A DNA stretch of 64,000 bases from the NCBI GenBank assembly GCA_015039365.1, contig WION01000044.1, positions 212,714-276,713 of the forward strand, given 5' to 3'. A program made the translations under genes and the position numbers. Each line of letters opens with the position of its first letter. Positions within the stretch are counted from its first letter, which is position 1. The notes beneath the pieces are model-generated. The model ran no database searches and was not told the origin of the DNA. It saw nothing but the letters and a program-made list of their open reading frames with translations. Below, one piece after another: positions 33,876 to 43,215 of the stretch. The stretch comes from Amanita rubescens. Its lineage: Eukaryota > Basidiomycota > Agaricomycetes > Agaricales > Amanitaceae.

Positions 33876-36245
33876 CTAATGCTGCTTCTTTAATTCTTTT
33901 TCATAATATTGTACAAGTTCTTGAAAATAGCTGGTAGCATCAACATCACGAATGCGTCTAAGCATTCTGTTATGGTGATCATCTGCCTTGGATTGGCGGA
34001 ATTCTTCAAGCCATTTCTTATCAACTTGTGACATATTATTTTGGTGTCTTTTTAAGAATATTTGGGAATCATCAAAGACAATTCCCATTCTTTGTCTGAA
34101 CTGAACTACTTTATCATAACATAAATTTTTTGTCATGATATCTGCTACCTGTTCATTAGTTGGAATGTATGTAAGTCGAACTTTGTTATCTTCAACACAT
34201 TCTCTAATGTAATGATAGCGTATATCTATATGTTTACTTCTATGTTCTTGAGCTGGATTTGATGCAAGAAACATAGCTCCTTGATTGTCACAACAAAGAT
34301 CAATTGTTTTGATATCAAATGAAAATTCTTTCATTAATGATTCAATCCAAGCAATCTGACGTGAACAATCAGACATACACATATATTCAGCTTCAGTAGA
34401 GGAAAGTGCGACCGTCTTCTGTTTTCGTGAAACCCATGATATGGCTCCTCCAGCTAATAGCATGACATATCCAGTAACAGATTTTCTTGTCGTTTTATCT
34501 GCTGCCCAGTCTGCATCGGCAAAGGCGAGAAATCCTAATTTTGAAATTCCATTGAAAACTATTTTAGCTTTATCAGTGGTATTTACATGGCGTATGATAT
34601 AAAGGGCCATGTGAATATGAATTTCACTAGGGTTTGCACAAAATTGAGACATTAATATTACTTGGTAAGTAATATCTGGTCTAGTTCCTAATGCAAGATA
34701 TAACAATGATCCTATTATTTGTTGAAATAAGGATATTGTTTCAGGTGAAGCTTGTTTATCATTAGGTACTGGTACATAACCAGCAGGGAGTGCTGTACGA
34801 GTTGGCTTTGCGTTTTCTTGACCAAAACGCTTAACAATTTTCTTGGCATAATCTTCTTGGTCAATAATAAGGGTTCTTCCTTCCTTATTGTAATTGACTC
34901 TCATACCAAGATATTCTTTTACTTTACCAAGATCTGAACATTCCCAAAGTTTCATAAAAGCATCTTTGGCCTTTTTAACTTCTGAGGAATTAGATCCCAT
35001 GAAAAGTATATCATCTACATATAGTATAATAACTATAATAGATTTATTATCTTTTCTGATGTAAATACCAGAATCAGATAAGCAGCGATCAAATCCTAAA
35101 CTTTTGAAGGATTTATCTGCTTGTTTATTCCAAGCCCATGAGGCTTGTTTAAGGCCATAAATAGCCTTTTTAAGTCTATATACCTTCTTTTCTTGATTTT
35201 TGATTACATAGCCTTCAGGTTGTGTCATGTATACATCCGCTTCAAGATCTCCGTAAAGAAAGGCAGTCTTGACATCGAGTGCTTCTATATCCCAGTTTTC
35301 TAGCACTGCAATGGCGAATAGAAGGCGAATGGTCTCATATCGAGCCACTGGTGAAAAAGTTTCATTGTAATCAATCCCAGGTCTTTGCGAAAATCCTTTG
35401 GCTACTAAGTGAGCCTTTTTTCTGCCATCGGATTTTAGTACGAACACCCATCGACATCTGATGGCTGTTCTACCAGGAGGAAGATCTGCTAATTCCCATA
35501 TATTTCTAGCATTTAATGATTTGATCTCTTCATCCATAGAAACTTTCCATTTCTCATAGTTTGAAGGATTATTGATGCGCATTTTACTAATGTCTCTATA
35601 GTCATATGGAACAGTATCATCATCTTTTGCATATATTGCCTGAGCAAATAAATGATGGATCAGTTCTGTACCATTTTCTTTAACTATTTTTTGTGTCCAA
35701 GTATTCATTGCCTTTTGGTGATATTCTTTTAAGATGCGTATACTTGTAGCAGTATGTGTGATTTGAAATCTTAGAATATCTTCAACTTCTTTATCAGAAG
35801 AAGAAGATTTTTGTTCTTCTAAGTCTTTTAATAAATCAAACATAACATCTTTTTTATCTGAGATTTCTTTCTCTATCTCAAGAATAGGTTTATCACCATA
35901 AATGTTATCAGGTTGAATAACTGGAACTTTGAGACGATCAGATTGACGAGGTGGAATATCAGGATCTCTGATAGTTCTAGTTCGACGAGTTTTTGGTCTA
36001 GGAGGTGGAGAAGGAGTTTTGTTCCTTCTTGATCCTATGTAAGCATCTTCAAGATCCAAATGAGGCTTGTCAATGGGTTGATCTGATTCAACACCCCTTG
36101 ATTTGGTATCCTCATCTTTTTCTGATTTAACTGATTTAAAAGATTCTTTATCAGAACCATCATGATCAGAAGGATCATCATTATCGCTATTGTAAGGTCC
36201 AAAAGACTTATTTTTTTGGAAATGTCTCCTTTTTATCAATCTCAT
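33876..36245 (-). CDS. Copia-1 reverse transcriptase and RNase H
   Basis: 789 codons. N-terminal acidic and basic linker, then the Ty1/Copia reverse transcriptase (NIWELADLPPGRTAIRCRWV, IDYNETFSPVARYETIRLL, AFLYGDLEADVYM) with the catalytic YVDD near residue 408 (ILYVDDILFMGS). RNase H follows (DADWAADKTTRKSVTGYVML, LSSTEAEYM, CCDNQGAMFLASNP, RSKHIDIRYHYIRE) and ends VADIMTKNL plus a C-terminal tail. All key residues look intact. Its open frame lies one base forward of the upstream ORF and overlaps it by 38 bases at an A7 run (36,211-36,217 as T7 on plus), so expression as a fusion would need frameshifting, or the split is a one-base indel. Confidence 0.93.
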   Translation of the reverse strand: MRLIKRRHFQKNKSFGPYNSDNDDPSDHDGSDKESFKSVKSEKDEDTKSRGVESDQPIDKPHLDLEDAYIGSRRNKTPSPPPRPKTRRTRTIRDPDIPPRQSDRLKVPVIQPDNIYGDKPILEIEKEISDKKDVMFDLLKDLEEQKSSSSDKEVEDILRFQITHTATSIRILKEYHQKAMNTWTQKIVKENGTELIHHLFAQAIYAKDDDTVPYDYRDISKMRINNPSNYEKWKVSMDEEIKSLNARNIWELADLPPGRTAIRCRWVFVLKSDGRKKAHLVAKGFSQRPGIDYNETFSPVARYETIRLLFAIAVLENWDIEALDVKTAFLYGDLEADVYMTQPEGYVIKNQEKKVYRLKKAIYGLKQASWAWNKQADKSFKSLGFDRCLSDSGIYIRKDNKSIIVIILYVDDILFMGSNSSEVKKAKDAFMKLWECSDLGKVKEYLGMRVNYNKEGRTLIIDQEDYAKKIVKRFGQENAKPTRTALPAGYVPVPNDKQASPETISLFQQIIGSLLYLALGTRPDITYQVILMSQFCANPSEIHIHMALYIIRHVNTTDKAKIVFNGISKLGFLAFADADWAADKTTRKSVTGYVMLLAGGAISWVSRKQKTVALSSTEAEYMCMSDCSRQIAWIESLMKEFSFDIKTIDLCCDNQGAMFLASNPAQEHRSKHIDIRYHYIRECVEDNKVRLTYIPTNEQVADIMTKNLCYDKVVQFRQRMGIVFDDSQIFLKRHQNNMSQVDKKWLEEFRQSKADDHHNRMLRRIRDVDATSYFQELVQYYEKELKKQH

Positions 36246-39200
36246 CTAAATCGATAAATGGGTTAAGATCTTCTTCTTCCTGAATAGGACTGAGTTTATC
36301 AAGATTCTTGGTTGCTATATTTTTAGTTTTGCTCTCTCTAGGGAATTTGGATTCATTGAATTGTGCTTGGGTGGATATGACGAGTTTGTTATCATGTGTC
36401 ATGAAGCGGTATGCTTTTGCATTCGGTTCATATCCAATAAATGTCATCTCTTCTGATTTTGGAGACAACTTGTTTTTGCGCAATTCTTTTGGGATAAAGA
36501 CCCAAGCAGTGCATCCAAATACTTTGAAGTATGAAACGTCAGGTTTATCCATAGTTAAATTTTGTACTGGTGTAGACCAGTCTGTACGTCTAAGTGGAGT
36601 ATGATTGTAAATGTGTACGGAGGTTTCAATCGCAAAATTCCACCAAGACTGTGGACATGAAGCATGTAGACGCATTGCTTCACTTTTCTCTCTAAGTGTT
36701 CTATTAATCCTTTCTGCACGACCATTTTGTTGATGTATGTGTGGTGTGCTAAGTTGATGTGTAATACCATTGGTTTTTAAGTATTCTTCAAACGTCTTTG
36801 ATGTAAACTCCCCCCCTCGATTGGAACGGAGTGAAACGATTGAAGTAGAATACATATTTTGAATATAAGTATACCAATGTTTAAAAGAGGTAAAAGCATC
36901 TGACTTCTTTTGAAGTAAAAGTGTCCATACATGAGATGTATAATCGTCTAATAAGACCATTATATATTTATGTTTATTATATGATGGAACAGGCATTTCC
37001 ATCAAATCGGTATGAACTAGTTCAAATGGTTTTGAAGCTCTTTTATCTGTATCAGGAAAGCTTTGTGAAACAGCTTTTCCTTTAACACATCCTTTACAAG
37101 GATCATTAGTGGTGGGTAAGGGTAACCTGGGTGGGAAACCCTTAAGAGATTTATTGCCCATTTTAATTATTTGTTTTGAAGGATGTCCTAGACGTTGATG
37201 CCAAATTTCCCAATTGATCACATTATGCGTCGGGACTAGTAAGCTCCAAGCTTTTGGCTTATAAATATCGCCATTAATCCACATTAATGTGACATCGCCT
37301 AAGGCGGGTGTTCCTTCGATGTAAGGAACATCAGGAGAACGTTTGAGACTAAAAATAATTTTCTTGTTATCTTGTCTTGCAATTAATCCTTGTTTGCACA
37401 AGGTTCCATTGCTTATTAATCTAAGTATTGCGCTTGGCATGTAGAGAACAGGATGTAATCGAATTTGGTTCACTGTGCCATTTGATAGTTGATGTGAAAG
37501 TATAACTGTACCTTCACCTAGTATTTGTGATTGTGAATCAGCGGTTATTGCCATACGTGGAGTATCGTACTCTGTATAGTCTACAAAATCACTTTTATTG
37601 AAAGTAAAGTGATCTGATGCACCAGAGTCACACATCCAAATACAATCATTTCTGAATGCGCTAAAGCATTTATAACAGTTACATGATGATGTTTTCTTAC
37701 AAAGGGTAAGCTCAGGATCGAACATTTTGCCCAAGTTTATACTTGGAAATGCAGAATAACCATTATTTATAGAATTTTCATCTATATAAGATAAAGGACT
37801 AATAGATCCTGGGGATCTATCGTCTACAATTGGAAATTCTATATAACTTAAACTATTACGATGAGGAAATTCTTCAGAACTTGGTGAAAATTCTATTAAA
37901 TCGGCTTCAGAACTTGGTGTAAGTTCTGTTAAGTCAACCAAGGTATCTTCTTCATCAGAAAATCCTTGAGAATCACTATCTTCGAAATTAATTTGAATTT
38001 CGTCAGAAGAATTACTATTACCTTCATCGTTTGTGAGGTGTACTACCTCATTGTTAAGGAGTGCATTGATCATGTCAATTACCCCTATAATAGTATTTTT
38101 GTTAGTTCGATCATATAAAGCCTGTTGTTTACAATATTTGGCGTGAGCCTCTAATTGTTTCACATACCCTTCATAATCATATTGGAAATCTTGGTCATTT
38201 CCTAATGATATTTGATCATCATCATCTTCGACTGTTGCGTGTGCCTTTCCTTTGTCCTTAGGAAGGTTGACGATTGGAAGTGTATTAACATCCAAGTCAG
38301 CATTAATATCTGACACTTGTCCGTTGTCAGATTGAGGTGGAGTAGGCCAAACTACTTTCACCCTTGTACCTTTGTAAGTCCATTTTGGTTTGGACTCACT
38401 TTCTGTATCAGCGTAATTAGGATCACCTAATTCTTGATTCCAAGAATTTTCATATTCGTTAGGTAAATTATCATTATCCTGAATAGGATAATAGGTCCTA
38501 ACATTTGGTGGTTCTATACGAGATTTTAAAGGTAAAGCTATGGCAGGTGATGCCATTGAAGAACCAGTGGCAGCTTGTGCCATCGCAGCTCTTTTAGTCA
38601 TTCTTTGCTTTAACTTTGTTTCTTTATTACGCTCATTGTTAGGCCCTTTCTTTTGATTAGGCATTTGGCCATGCCATTGTGCGTGAGCCTGAGGTACAGG
38701 TGGTTGAGGTTGACGATTTTTTGGCCGGAAGTTTGGTTTAAAACCTCCACGACCTCGTCCGCGACCTCTATTACCGGTATATGGTCTATAGGATCCTGAC
38801 GAGGATCCTCCTGTATTAGAACTATTACCATAGTTTTGTCCTTGCCATTTAGGGCGAGGATGTCCTTGGTTTAAATTAGTTCTAGCCATATTAGCAGTAA
38901 TAGTTTTGTTGCCGCTGAAAGATTTCTTTCTGCGCCATTCTTCTACTATTCTGGGTATTATTTTAGCCATTGAAATATCTTTTGGTTCAATGCTTGCTAA
39001 TAATACCGATGACATGTTATCCCAATGCTTTCCTAGAGCATTAAGGAGTAACATACATTGCATGTCATCTGGGATAGTTATTTTATGCGTAGAAAGTTTA
39101 CTAAGTGCATCCTGGAATTTTTGGATTGCAATCGTAGGATCATGTCGATCATCAAATTTCCATTGAAGGACTTCTTTGAATTTGACATATATACCGGCTA

Positions 39201-39582
39201 ATCCTGGTGTTCCAAACTGTTTTTTAAGTTTAGCCCAAAAAGATTTAGCTGTGTCATCTTTTTCCTGGAGATGACGGAAAGTGGGACTGAGCTTAAGGGT
39301 TATTATACCTAAAGCTTCTTTGTCATCTTTGAGATCCTGTTCGTAATCTTTCTTTTTGTCTTTAATAATATCCCTGGTGACTGCTGTCGTGGCAGTATTG
39401 GAGAGAGCAGTGCTCTCTGATTCCGTGAGGGCTGGTGCCATATTGAAGGTAGTCGATATGACTCTGTCAATTCCTCGAGTCTGTAAATATGCGATGATAT
39501 TTGTCTCGAAAGTGTGCCAGTTTGTTCCATTGAATACTGGAACTGAGTCTGCAATGCTACGAGTTGAAGTAGAAGCTGACAT
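36208..39582 (-). CDS. Copia-1 Gag, protease and integrase
   Basis: 1,124 codons; the ATG has A at -3. Gag (about residues 1-250) matches the Copia Gag core (VPVFNGTNWHTFETNIIAYL, FWAKLKKQFGTPG). It has an RG-rich box (GRGRGRGGFKPNFRPKNRQ) instead of a CCHC knuckle. A long acidic, Ser-rich spacer follows. The protease motif WMCDSGASDHF lies near residue 650. The integrase has WHQRLGHPSKQI and CKGCVKGK (HHCC zinc site), then HTDLMEM (Asp near 857), SLRSNRGGEF (Asn near 921 where the second catalytic Asp is expected) and NGRAERINR (Glu near 955). The D-to-N change (codon 36,820-36,822) predicts an inactive integrase in an otherwise intact young copy. Confidence 0.93.
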   Translation of the reverse strand: MSASTSTRSIADSVPVFNGTNWHTFETNIIAYLQTRGIDRVISTTFNMAPALTESESTALSNTATTAVTRDIIKDKKKDYEQDLKDDKEALGIITLKLSPTFRHLQEKDDTAKSFWAKLKKQFGTPGLAGIYVKFKEVLQWKFDDRHDPTIAIQKFQDALSKLSTHKITIPDDMQCMLLLNALGKHWDNMSSVLLASIEPKDISMAKIIPRIVEEWRRKKSFSGNKTITANMARTNLNQGHPRPKWQGQNYGNSSNTGGSSSGSYRPYTGNRGRGRGRGGFKPNFRPKNRQPQPPVPQAHAQWHGQMPNQKKGPNNERNKETKLKQRMTKRAAMAQAATGSSMASPAIALPLKSRIEPPNVRTYYPIQDNDNLPNEYENSWNQELGDPNYADTESESKPKWTYKGTRVKVVWPTPPQSDNGQVSDINADLDVNTLPIVNLPKDKGKAHATVEDDDDQISLGNDQDFQYDYEGYVKQLEAHAKYCKQQALYDRTNKNTIIGVIDMINALLNNEVVHLTNDEGNSNSSDEIQINFEDSDSQGFSDEEDTLVDLTELTPSSEADLIEFSPSSEEFPHRNSLSYIEFPIVDDRSPGSISPLSYIDENSINNGYSAFPSINLGKMFDPELTLCKKTSSCNCYKCFSAFRNDCIWMCDSGASDHFTFNKSDFVDYTEYDTPRMAITADSQSQILGEGTVILSHQLSNGTVNQIRLHPVLYMPSAILRLISNGTLCKQGLIARQDNKKIIFSLKRSPDVPYIEGTPALGDVTLMWINGDIYKPKAWSLLVPTHNVINWEIWHQRLGHPSKQIIKMGNKSLKGFPPRLPLPTTNDPCKGCVKGKAVSQSFPDTDKRASKPFELVHTDLMEMPVPSYNKHKYIMVLLDDYTSHVWTLLLQKKSDAFTSFKHWYTYIQNMYSTSIVSLRSNRGGEFTSKTFEEYLKTNGITHQLSTPHIHQQNGRAERINRTLREKSEAMRLHASCPQSWWNFAIETSVHIYNHTPLRRTDWSTPVQNLTMDKPDVSYFKVFGCTAWVFIPKELRKNKLSPKSEEMTFIGYEPNAKAYRFMTHDNKLVISTQAQFNESKFPRESKTKNIATKNLDKLSPIQEEEDLNPFIDLDEIDKKETFPKK

Positions 39583-39833
39583 TGTATCGTTAAGATTTCT
39601 TCGGTTGTTAATGAAATCTATAAAAATAAAAAGAATTAGTTATTTATACTTTACAATTTTTGGCGCTTATGTTGATGACAAGTTCTTTGAAATTTCTTAT
39701 CAATTTTCATGTCCATGTCCAAATTTCCAAAAGTAAGGCTTAATTTACTAGATACTATTACAGTTTCTCTACTATTTAGTATCTATAAATTATTCGGCCT
39801 TGAGTCAAAAGATATAAATATCCTTTATTCTCA
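39583..39833 (-). promoter_or_regulatory. Inter-ORF region with a strong candidate 3' splice site
   Basis: On the minus strand the sequence just before the Gag ATG has a branch-like ATAACTAAT (about 39,636-39,641), a pyrimidine-rich run and TTTATAG ending at 39,618. This would allow the Gag-Pol message to be made by splicing out the upstream ORF. The matching donor was not identified. Confidence 0.4.
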
Positions 39834-41210
39834 TCAAAGTTCATTTATTAAACTTTGTACAAAAATAAAGGCCCGACGAATCTTCTTTACTTGTTCTTCC
39901 CTTACCTTTTCAGGATTGGGAATGCAAGTGTGAATATTCTTTTTCCCTTCTCTGGGAGTCGGTCGTATTTGATTCCACCGATCTGGATTTGATCTGGTGG
40001 GTTCCTTTCGATGCTCGGCTGTACGAGACTTTAGTGAATTTGCATAAGTCTCTCTATAAGGTTTATTTACCTTAGTAGATGCCTCTTTTGCATGTACCGG
40101 ATTTTGCTTTGGAACAAAGCGTTTGTTCTTGTTCCCCTTAAACTGTGAGTACTGGTTCCCTTTAGCATAATGCCTCTGGGGCCTTTCTGCGACCGGTAAT
40201 CCGCAGGAGGCTCTCCAGAGCTTGTAGGAATCCGAATCATTTGGGTTCGGATTGTAGACGAATCTTTCCCATAAATGGGTGTTCCATCCTCTACGCATTT
40301 GCTCAGTAATTGGTTTCCTAACTCTGAAGATAATAATTGGGGTGAACTGTCCCAATTTGATGGTATCTTCGGAACTAAGGTTCCAATCACTGCATGAGGT
40401 TCTGCCCAACTTAAATCCATGGGGACAATTCTGAACTTTGCTCCAAGTTGGAGTATGATGAACCTTGGGGAATTCTCGATGAGATCCTCCCTCTTTAAGG
40501 ATCTGTGCAAAATTAGGCACAGTCGCTTTCTGAACACTAGGTACAAACCTAGGTGCTGTCGTCCCAATAGGCGATTGAGACGACGATGACGTTTCAGAAA
40601 TAACAGGGTCATCATTCTTTCCTAATGGAGAAGGAGAAGGTGTAAACCTTCTCTTATTTTCCATATTCCTGAATTCATCAAGAATATGGTTGTTCAGAGT
40701 TTTAGGACCGGAACGTCCTACCCAAGATGGAAACATACTATTATAATGCTTAATTTCATTATATAGTATTGGGTCAGAAGCCTTCAGGTTTTTAACCTGA
40801 GGAAGGGGAGCAGTGGGACACAGAATCGTCGGTTTTTTATTATCCGACGGGGAATCAGCAAAAGTAACTTTTTTCTTTCCTTTGGTGACGACGGTAAAAC
40901 CATCATCACCTTGACCTAAGACATTCTCCATTATTCGGACGAATTCTTCATTAGGCATATCAACCAGTTGGTTTTCAGGGTAGACCTGAAACGTATTTCC
41001 ACTGGCGAAATCATGGAAAGAATATTTTGCAGGCTCAGCAGCCTGCACAGAGGAAACCGAAACAAATTTTCCAAGCTGAGGAGCTTGGACGGCAACGGCC
41101 GAAAAAGATTTGGCCTTGGAGCCAGACGCAACTTTGGAGTTAGCAGAGGGGGACATGGTAAAAATTTGATAAAAAACTTCTAAAGAAAAATGTGTCAGCA
41201 ACAAGAACAA
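39834..41210 (-). CDS. Copia-1 extra ORF upstream of gag-pol, unknown function
   Basis: 458 codons from the first ATG; I prefer the ATG at 41,154-41,156 (MSPSANSKVASGS, A at -3), giving 440 residues. Early part Ala/Ser-rich, then YSFHDFASGNTFQVYPENQL and GFTVVTKGKKKVTFADSPSD. The middle has SDPILYNEIKHYNSMFPSWV. The C-terminal third is strongly basic (RHYAKGNQYSQFKGNKNKRF). No zinc knuckle, protease, transmembrane or signal motif was found. Position between the 5' LTR and gag is unusual for Copia. A nucleic-acid-binding or Gag-assisting role is plausible because the Gag here lacks a knuckle, but that is inference. The frame is fully open, as expected if it is under selection or very young. 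Confidence 0.8.
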   Translation of the reverse strand: MFLLLTHFSLEVFYQIFTMSPSANSKVASGSKAKSFSAVAVQAPQLGKFVSVSSVQAAEPAKYSFHDFASGNTFQVYPENQLVDMPNEEFVRIMENVLGQGDDGFTVVTKGKKKVTFADSPSDNKKPTILCPTAPLPQVKNLKASDPILYNEIKHYNSMFPSWVGRSGPKTLNNHILDEFRNMENKRRFTPSPSPLGKNDDPVISETSSSSQSPIGTTAPRFVPSVQKATVPNFAQILKEGGSHREFPKVHHTPTWSKVQNCPHGFKLGRTSCSDWNLSSEDTIKLGQFTPIIIFRVRKPITEQMRRGWNTHLWERFVYNPNPNDSDSYKLWRASCGLPVAERPQRHYAKGNQYSQFKGNKNKRFVPKQNPVHAKEASTKVNKPYRETYANSLKSRTAEHRKEPTRSNPDRWNQIRPTPREGKKNIHTCIPNPEKVREEQVKKIRRAFIFVQSLINEL

Positions 41211-42610
41211 AACGGCGTTTTTAAGGCAGTTGTTCTCTAATTAAGGAAAAGGACTCAATCAAGTATGGACTTGACCAGGCCAACGCTGGGCTTATAGCCA
41301 ATCAGCTATCTTGACACACATGAGTCTTGGTTCGATTACTTGATGATGATTTTTGGGGTTGATGATTCATTAAAGAGTTAGAATGCGCCGCATTATGTAG
41401 TGTTGCCCAAAGGAGAATATAGGTGGATCATGTTATGATGTAGTAATCATGTCAACATGTCCCTTGAGAATGATTTGTTCAATCCAAATCAATCTGCCTA
41501 TTATATTATCCGTCCACATTCATGGAGGCAGCGCCAAAACATTTATTCCCAGCAAATGAGATCTACAAGGTAAAAACCTTCAGGTCAAATGCCACGACAT
41601 CAATCTTGAACGCTGTTGGCTCTCTCCGTATAGAAGGGTCCGAATAATATAAGTTTTTCGTATTCTCCAACAATGCGTAGGACTATTTTGATGTGCTGCT
41701 AGGTCGCGTGTCATTGCCAGTGACACTATATGACTGACATCAAAAAGGAAGTCCATCTAGGGTAGCACTGGCCACTAGTCGTTATATCATTTAATCGAAT
41801 GGCCAACTCGTGACTCGCATTCGTAATGAATCTAACATCCTAGCAGTTGGGATAATAGCATAACTTTCTAACATAATCTCTATGATGAATCATCCCTCTC
41901 TAACAACCTATTGGGTCTCAATCCCCAACTAGGTATCTAGGTATGCAGACGTATTTTAATGATAGTTATACAAATAACCGCTGGGTTACAGCTGAGTTAT
42001 TCTGGCTATAGAAACTCCTTAAGGGGTAGTTTCTGTTCGGCAGAGTGTACTATCCACAATGGGATATCATCTCACCGCTATACTAGAATCTATTTAACTA
42101 TTTATGTATATAAGGGATCGAAAATCCCTATGATGATATATACTGGTTTCAAATACGTCCAATCACATCACATAGTCCAGATAAACTATGTGGGACGCCG
42201 AAGTTGCTATGTTCAACTTTGGAAAACAACCCATGGGATCATTCCCCCATGGTAGTACCCTATTTTATCTCCGGATAATAGGGAATCTAACCGGTGTCCT
42301 ATCAGGAGGACAAGTCCAAGTATTGTAACCGCTCTTCAGCATCTGCCTTGGACAGGCATACCCTTATCTCTGGGTGTAGAGAGGTCCCCATTAGCCCTTG
42401 GGTCCGGGCATCATATTGTTCTCTTAACCCATTGACGCAGAGTCAAAACGGGGGTTAGCCAAGCACCAATATTAGATATACAAGATACAGGATAGGTAAC
42501 ATGTGCGCTACCCGAACTAATACCTTTGTTACCTTGAACCGTTGTAACGACAACGGCGGTCTTGAGCGTTCATGTGTGAAGACAACATGACCGACCAGCC
42601 AAAGGCTGTT
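41211..42610 (-). other. Copia-1 5' untranslated leader, about 1.4 kb
   Basis: No ORF of interest on the minus strand. It may hold packaging or splicing signals; none could be defined. Confidence 0.5.
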
Positions 42611-42628
42611 GGTCCGGGGCCCATAACC
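42611..42628 (-). promoter_or_regulatory. Copia-1 primer-binding site, half initiator tRNA-Met type
   Basis: Directly inside the 5' LTR the minus strand reads GGTTATGGGCCCCGGACC. GGTTATGGGCCC is complementary to the anticodon arm of eukaryotic initiator tRNA-Met (GGGCCCAUAACC), not to its 3' CCA end. This matches the half-tRNA priming known for Drosophila copia and yeast Ty5. Confidence 0.8.
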
Positions 42629-43215
42629 TGACGAAGTTGGTTTCTCCCGTCATGGAGACCAACGCAGCAGCGCAGCGCATGTGACTGAGTAAGGAACCGA
42701 CTTACTGTGAAGGTAGGAGTGTGTGGGGGACTTTATAGGAGCTAGAGGCTCAACTATAAGATGTGGAGATGAGAGTAAGAAGTTAGGAGGATACGATGAA
42801 TTGTCCCTCCTTATATATTGTCTGAGATACAAATAAGTGTAAACTATGTTATCTATGGACCTTATCCTATTGGATGATAAGGTGTGTATTGTATTACACA
42901 GCTATCGTCATATTGACTCATCATATGACAATATGTGAGTCATAACGTATCATATGATCTATTCCTAGTCATAATGATTGACAGAAATTATAGGGTTCTG
43001 TCATATCTGACATATTGCTGTATGACAGATATTATAGAGTTCATTCTTGACAGATTGCTGTAGAATGACGATATTTATATCTACTTTAATCTATACTAAT
43101 GGAGATAGATAAGATCATACTATCTTATCTTCAGATAAGATAAGATAATCTGATAAGATAAGAAATATCTACAATATATTATCATTATAATATATGGTTT
43201 TATATATTTTTATCA
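42629..43215 (-). repeat. Copia-1 5' LTR, 587 bases
   Basis: Same length as the 3' LTR and differs from it at two adjacent bases near 42,790 in my comparison. It should hold the promoter of the element. Confidence 0.95.

Larger units (their letters stand above)
33258..43215 (-). mobile_element. Copia-1: complete young Ty1/Copia retrotransposon (9,958 bases)
   Basis: Two 587-base LTRs (33,258-33,844 and 42,629-43,215) differ at only two adjacent positions in the stretches I compared. The element is flanked by the exact 5-base duplication CTTCC (33,253-33,257 and 43,216-43,220). On the minus strand it has a primer-binding site, a long leader, an extra 458-codon ORF, Gag-protease-integrase (1,124 codons), reverse transcriptase-RNase H (789 codons) and a polypurine tract (GCGAAGGGGTG). 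It lies inside the 3' ORF of the Gypsy element. About twice the size of a typical 5-kb Copia. Confidence 0.95.

Noticed and set aside
36308..36604. Antisense ORFs across Copia-1, Gypsy and the transposases
   Set aside because: They shadow well-supported minus-strand coding regions and show no independent motifs.
42650..42832. 60-codon ORFs in both Copia-1 LTRs as small proteins
   Set aside because: They lie within the LTR, repeat only because the LTR repeats, and no homology or motif supports translation.
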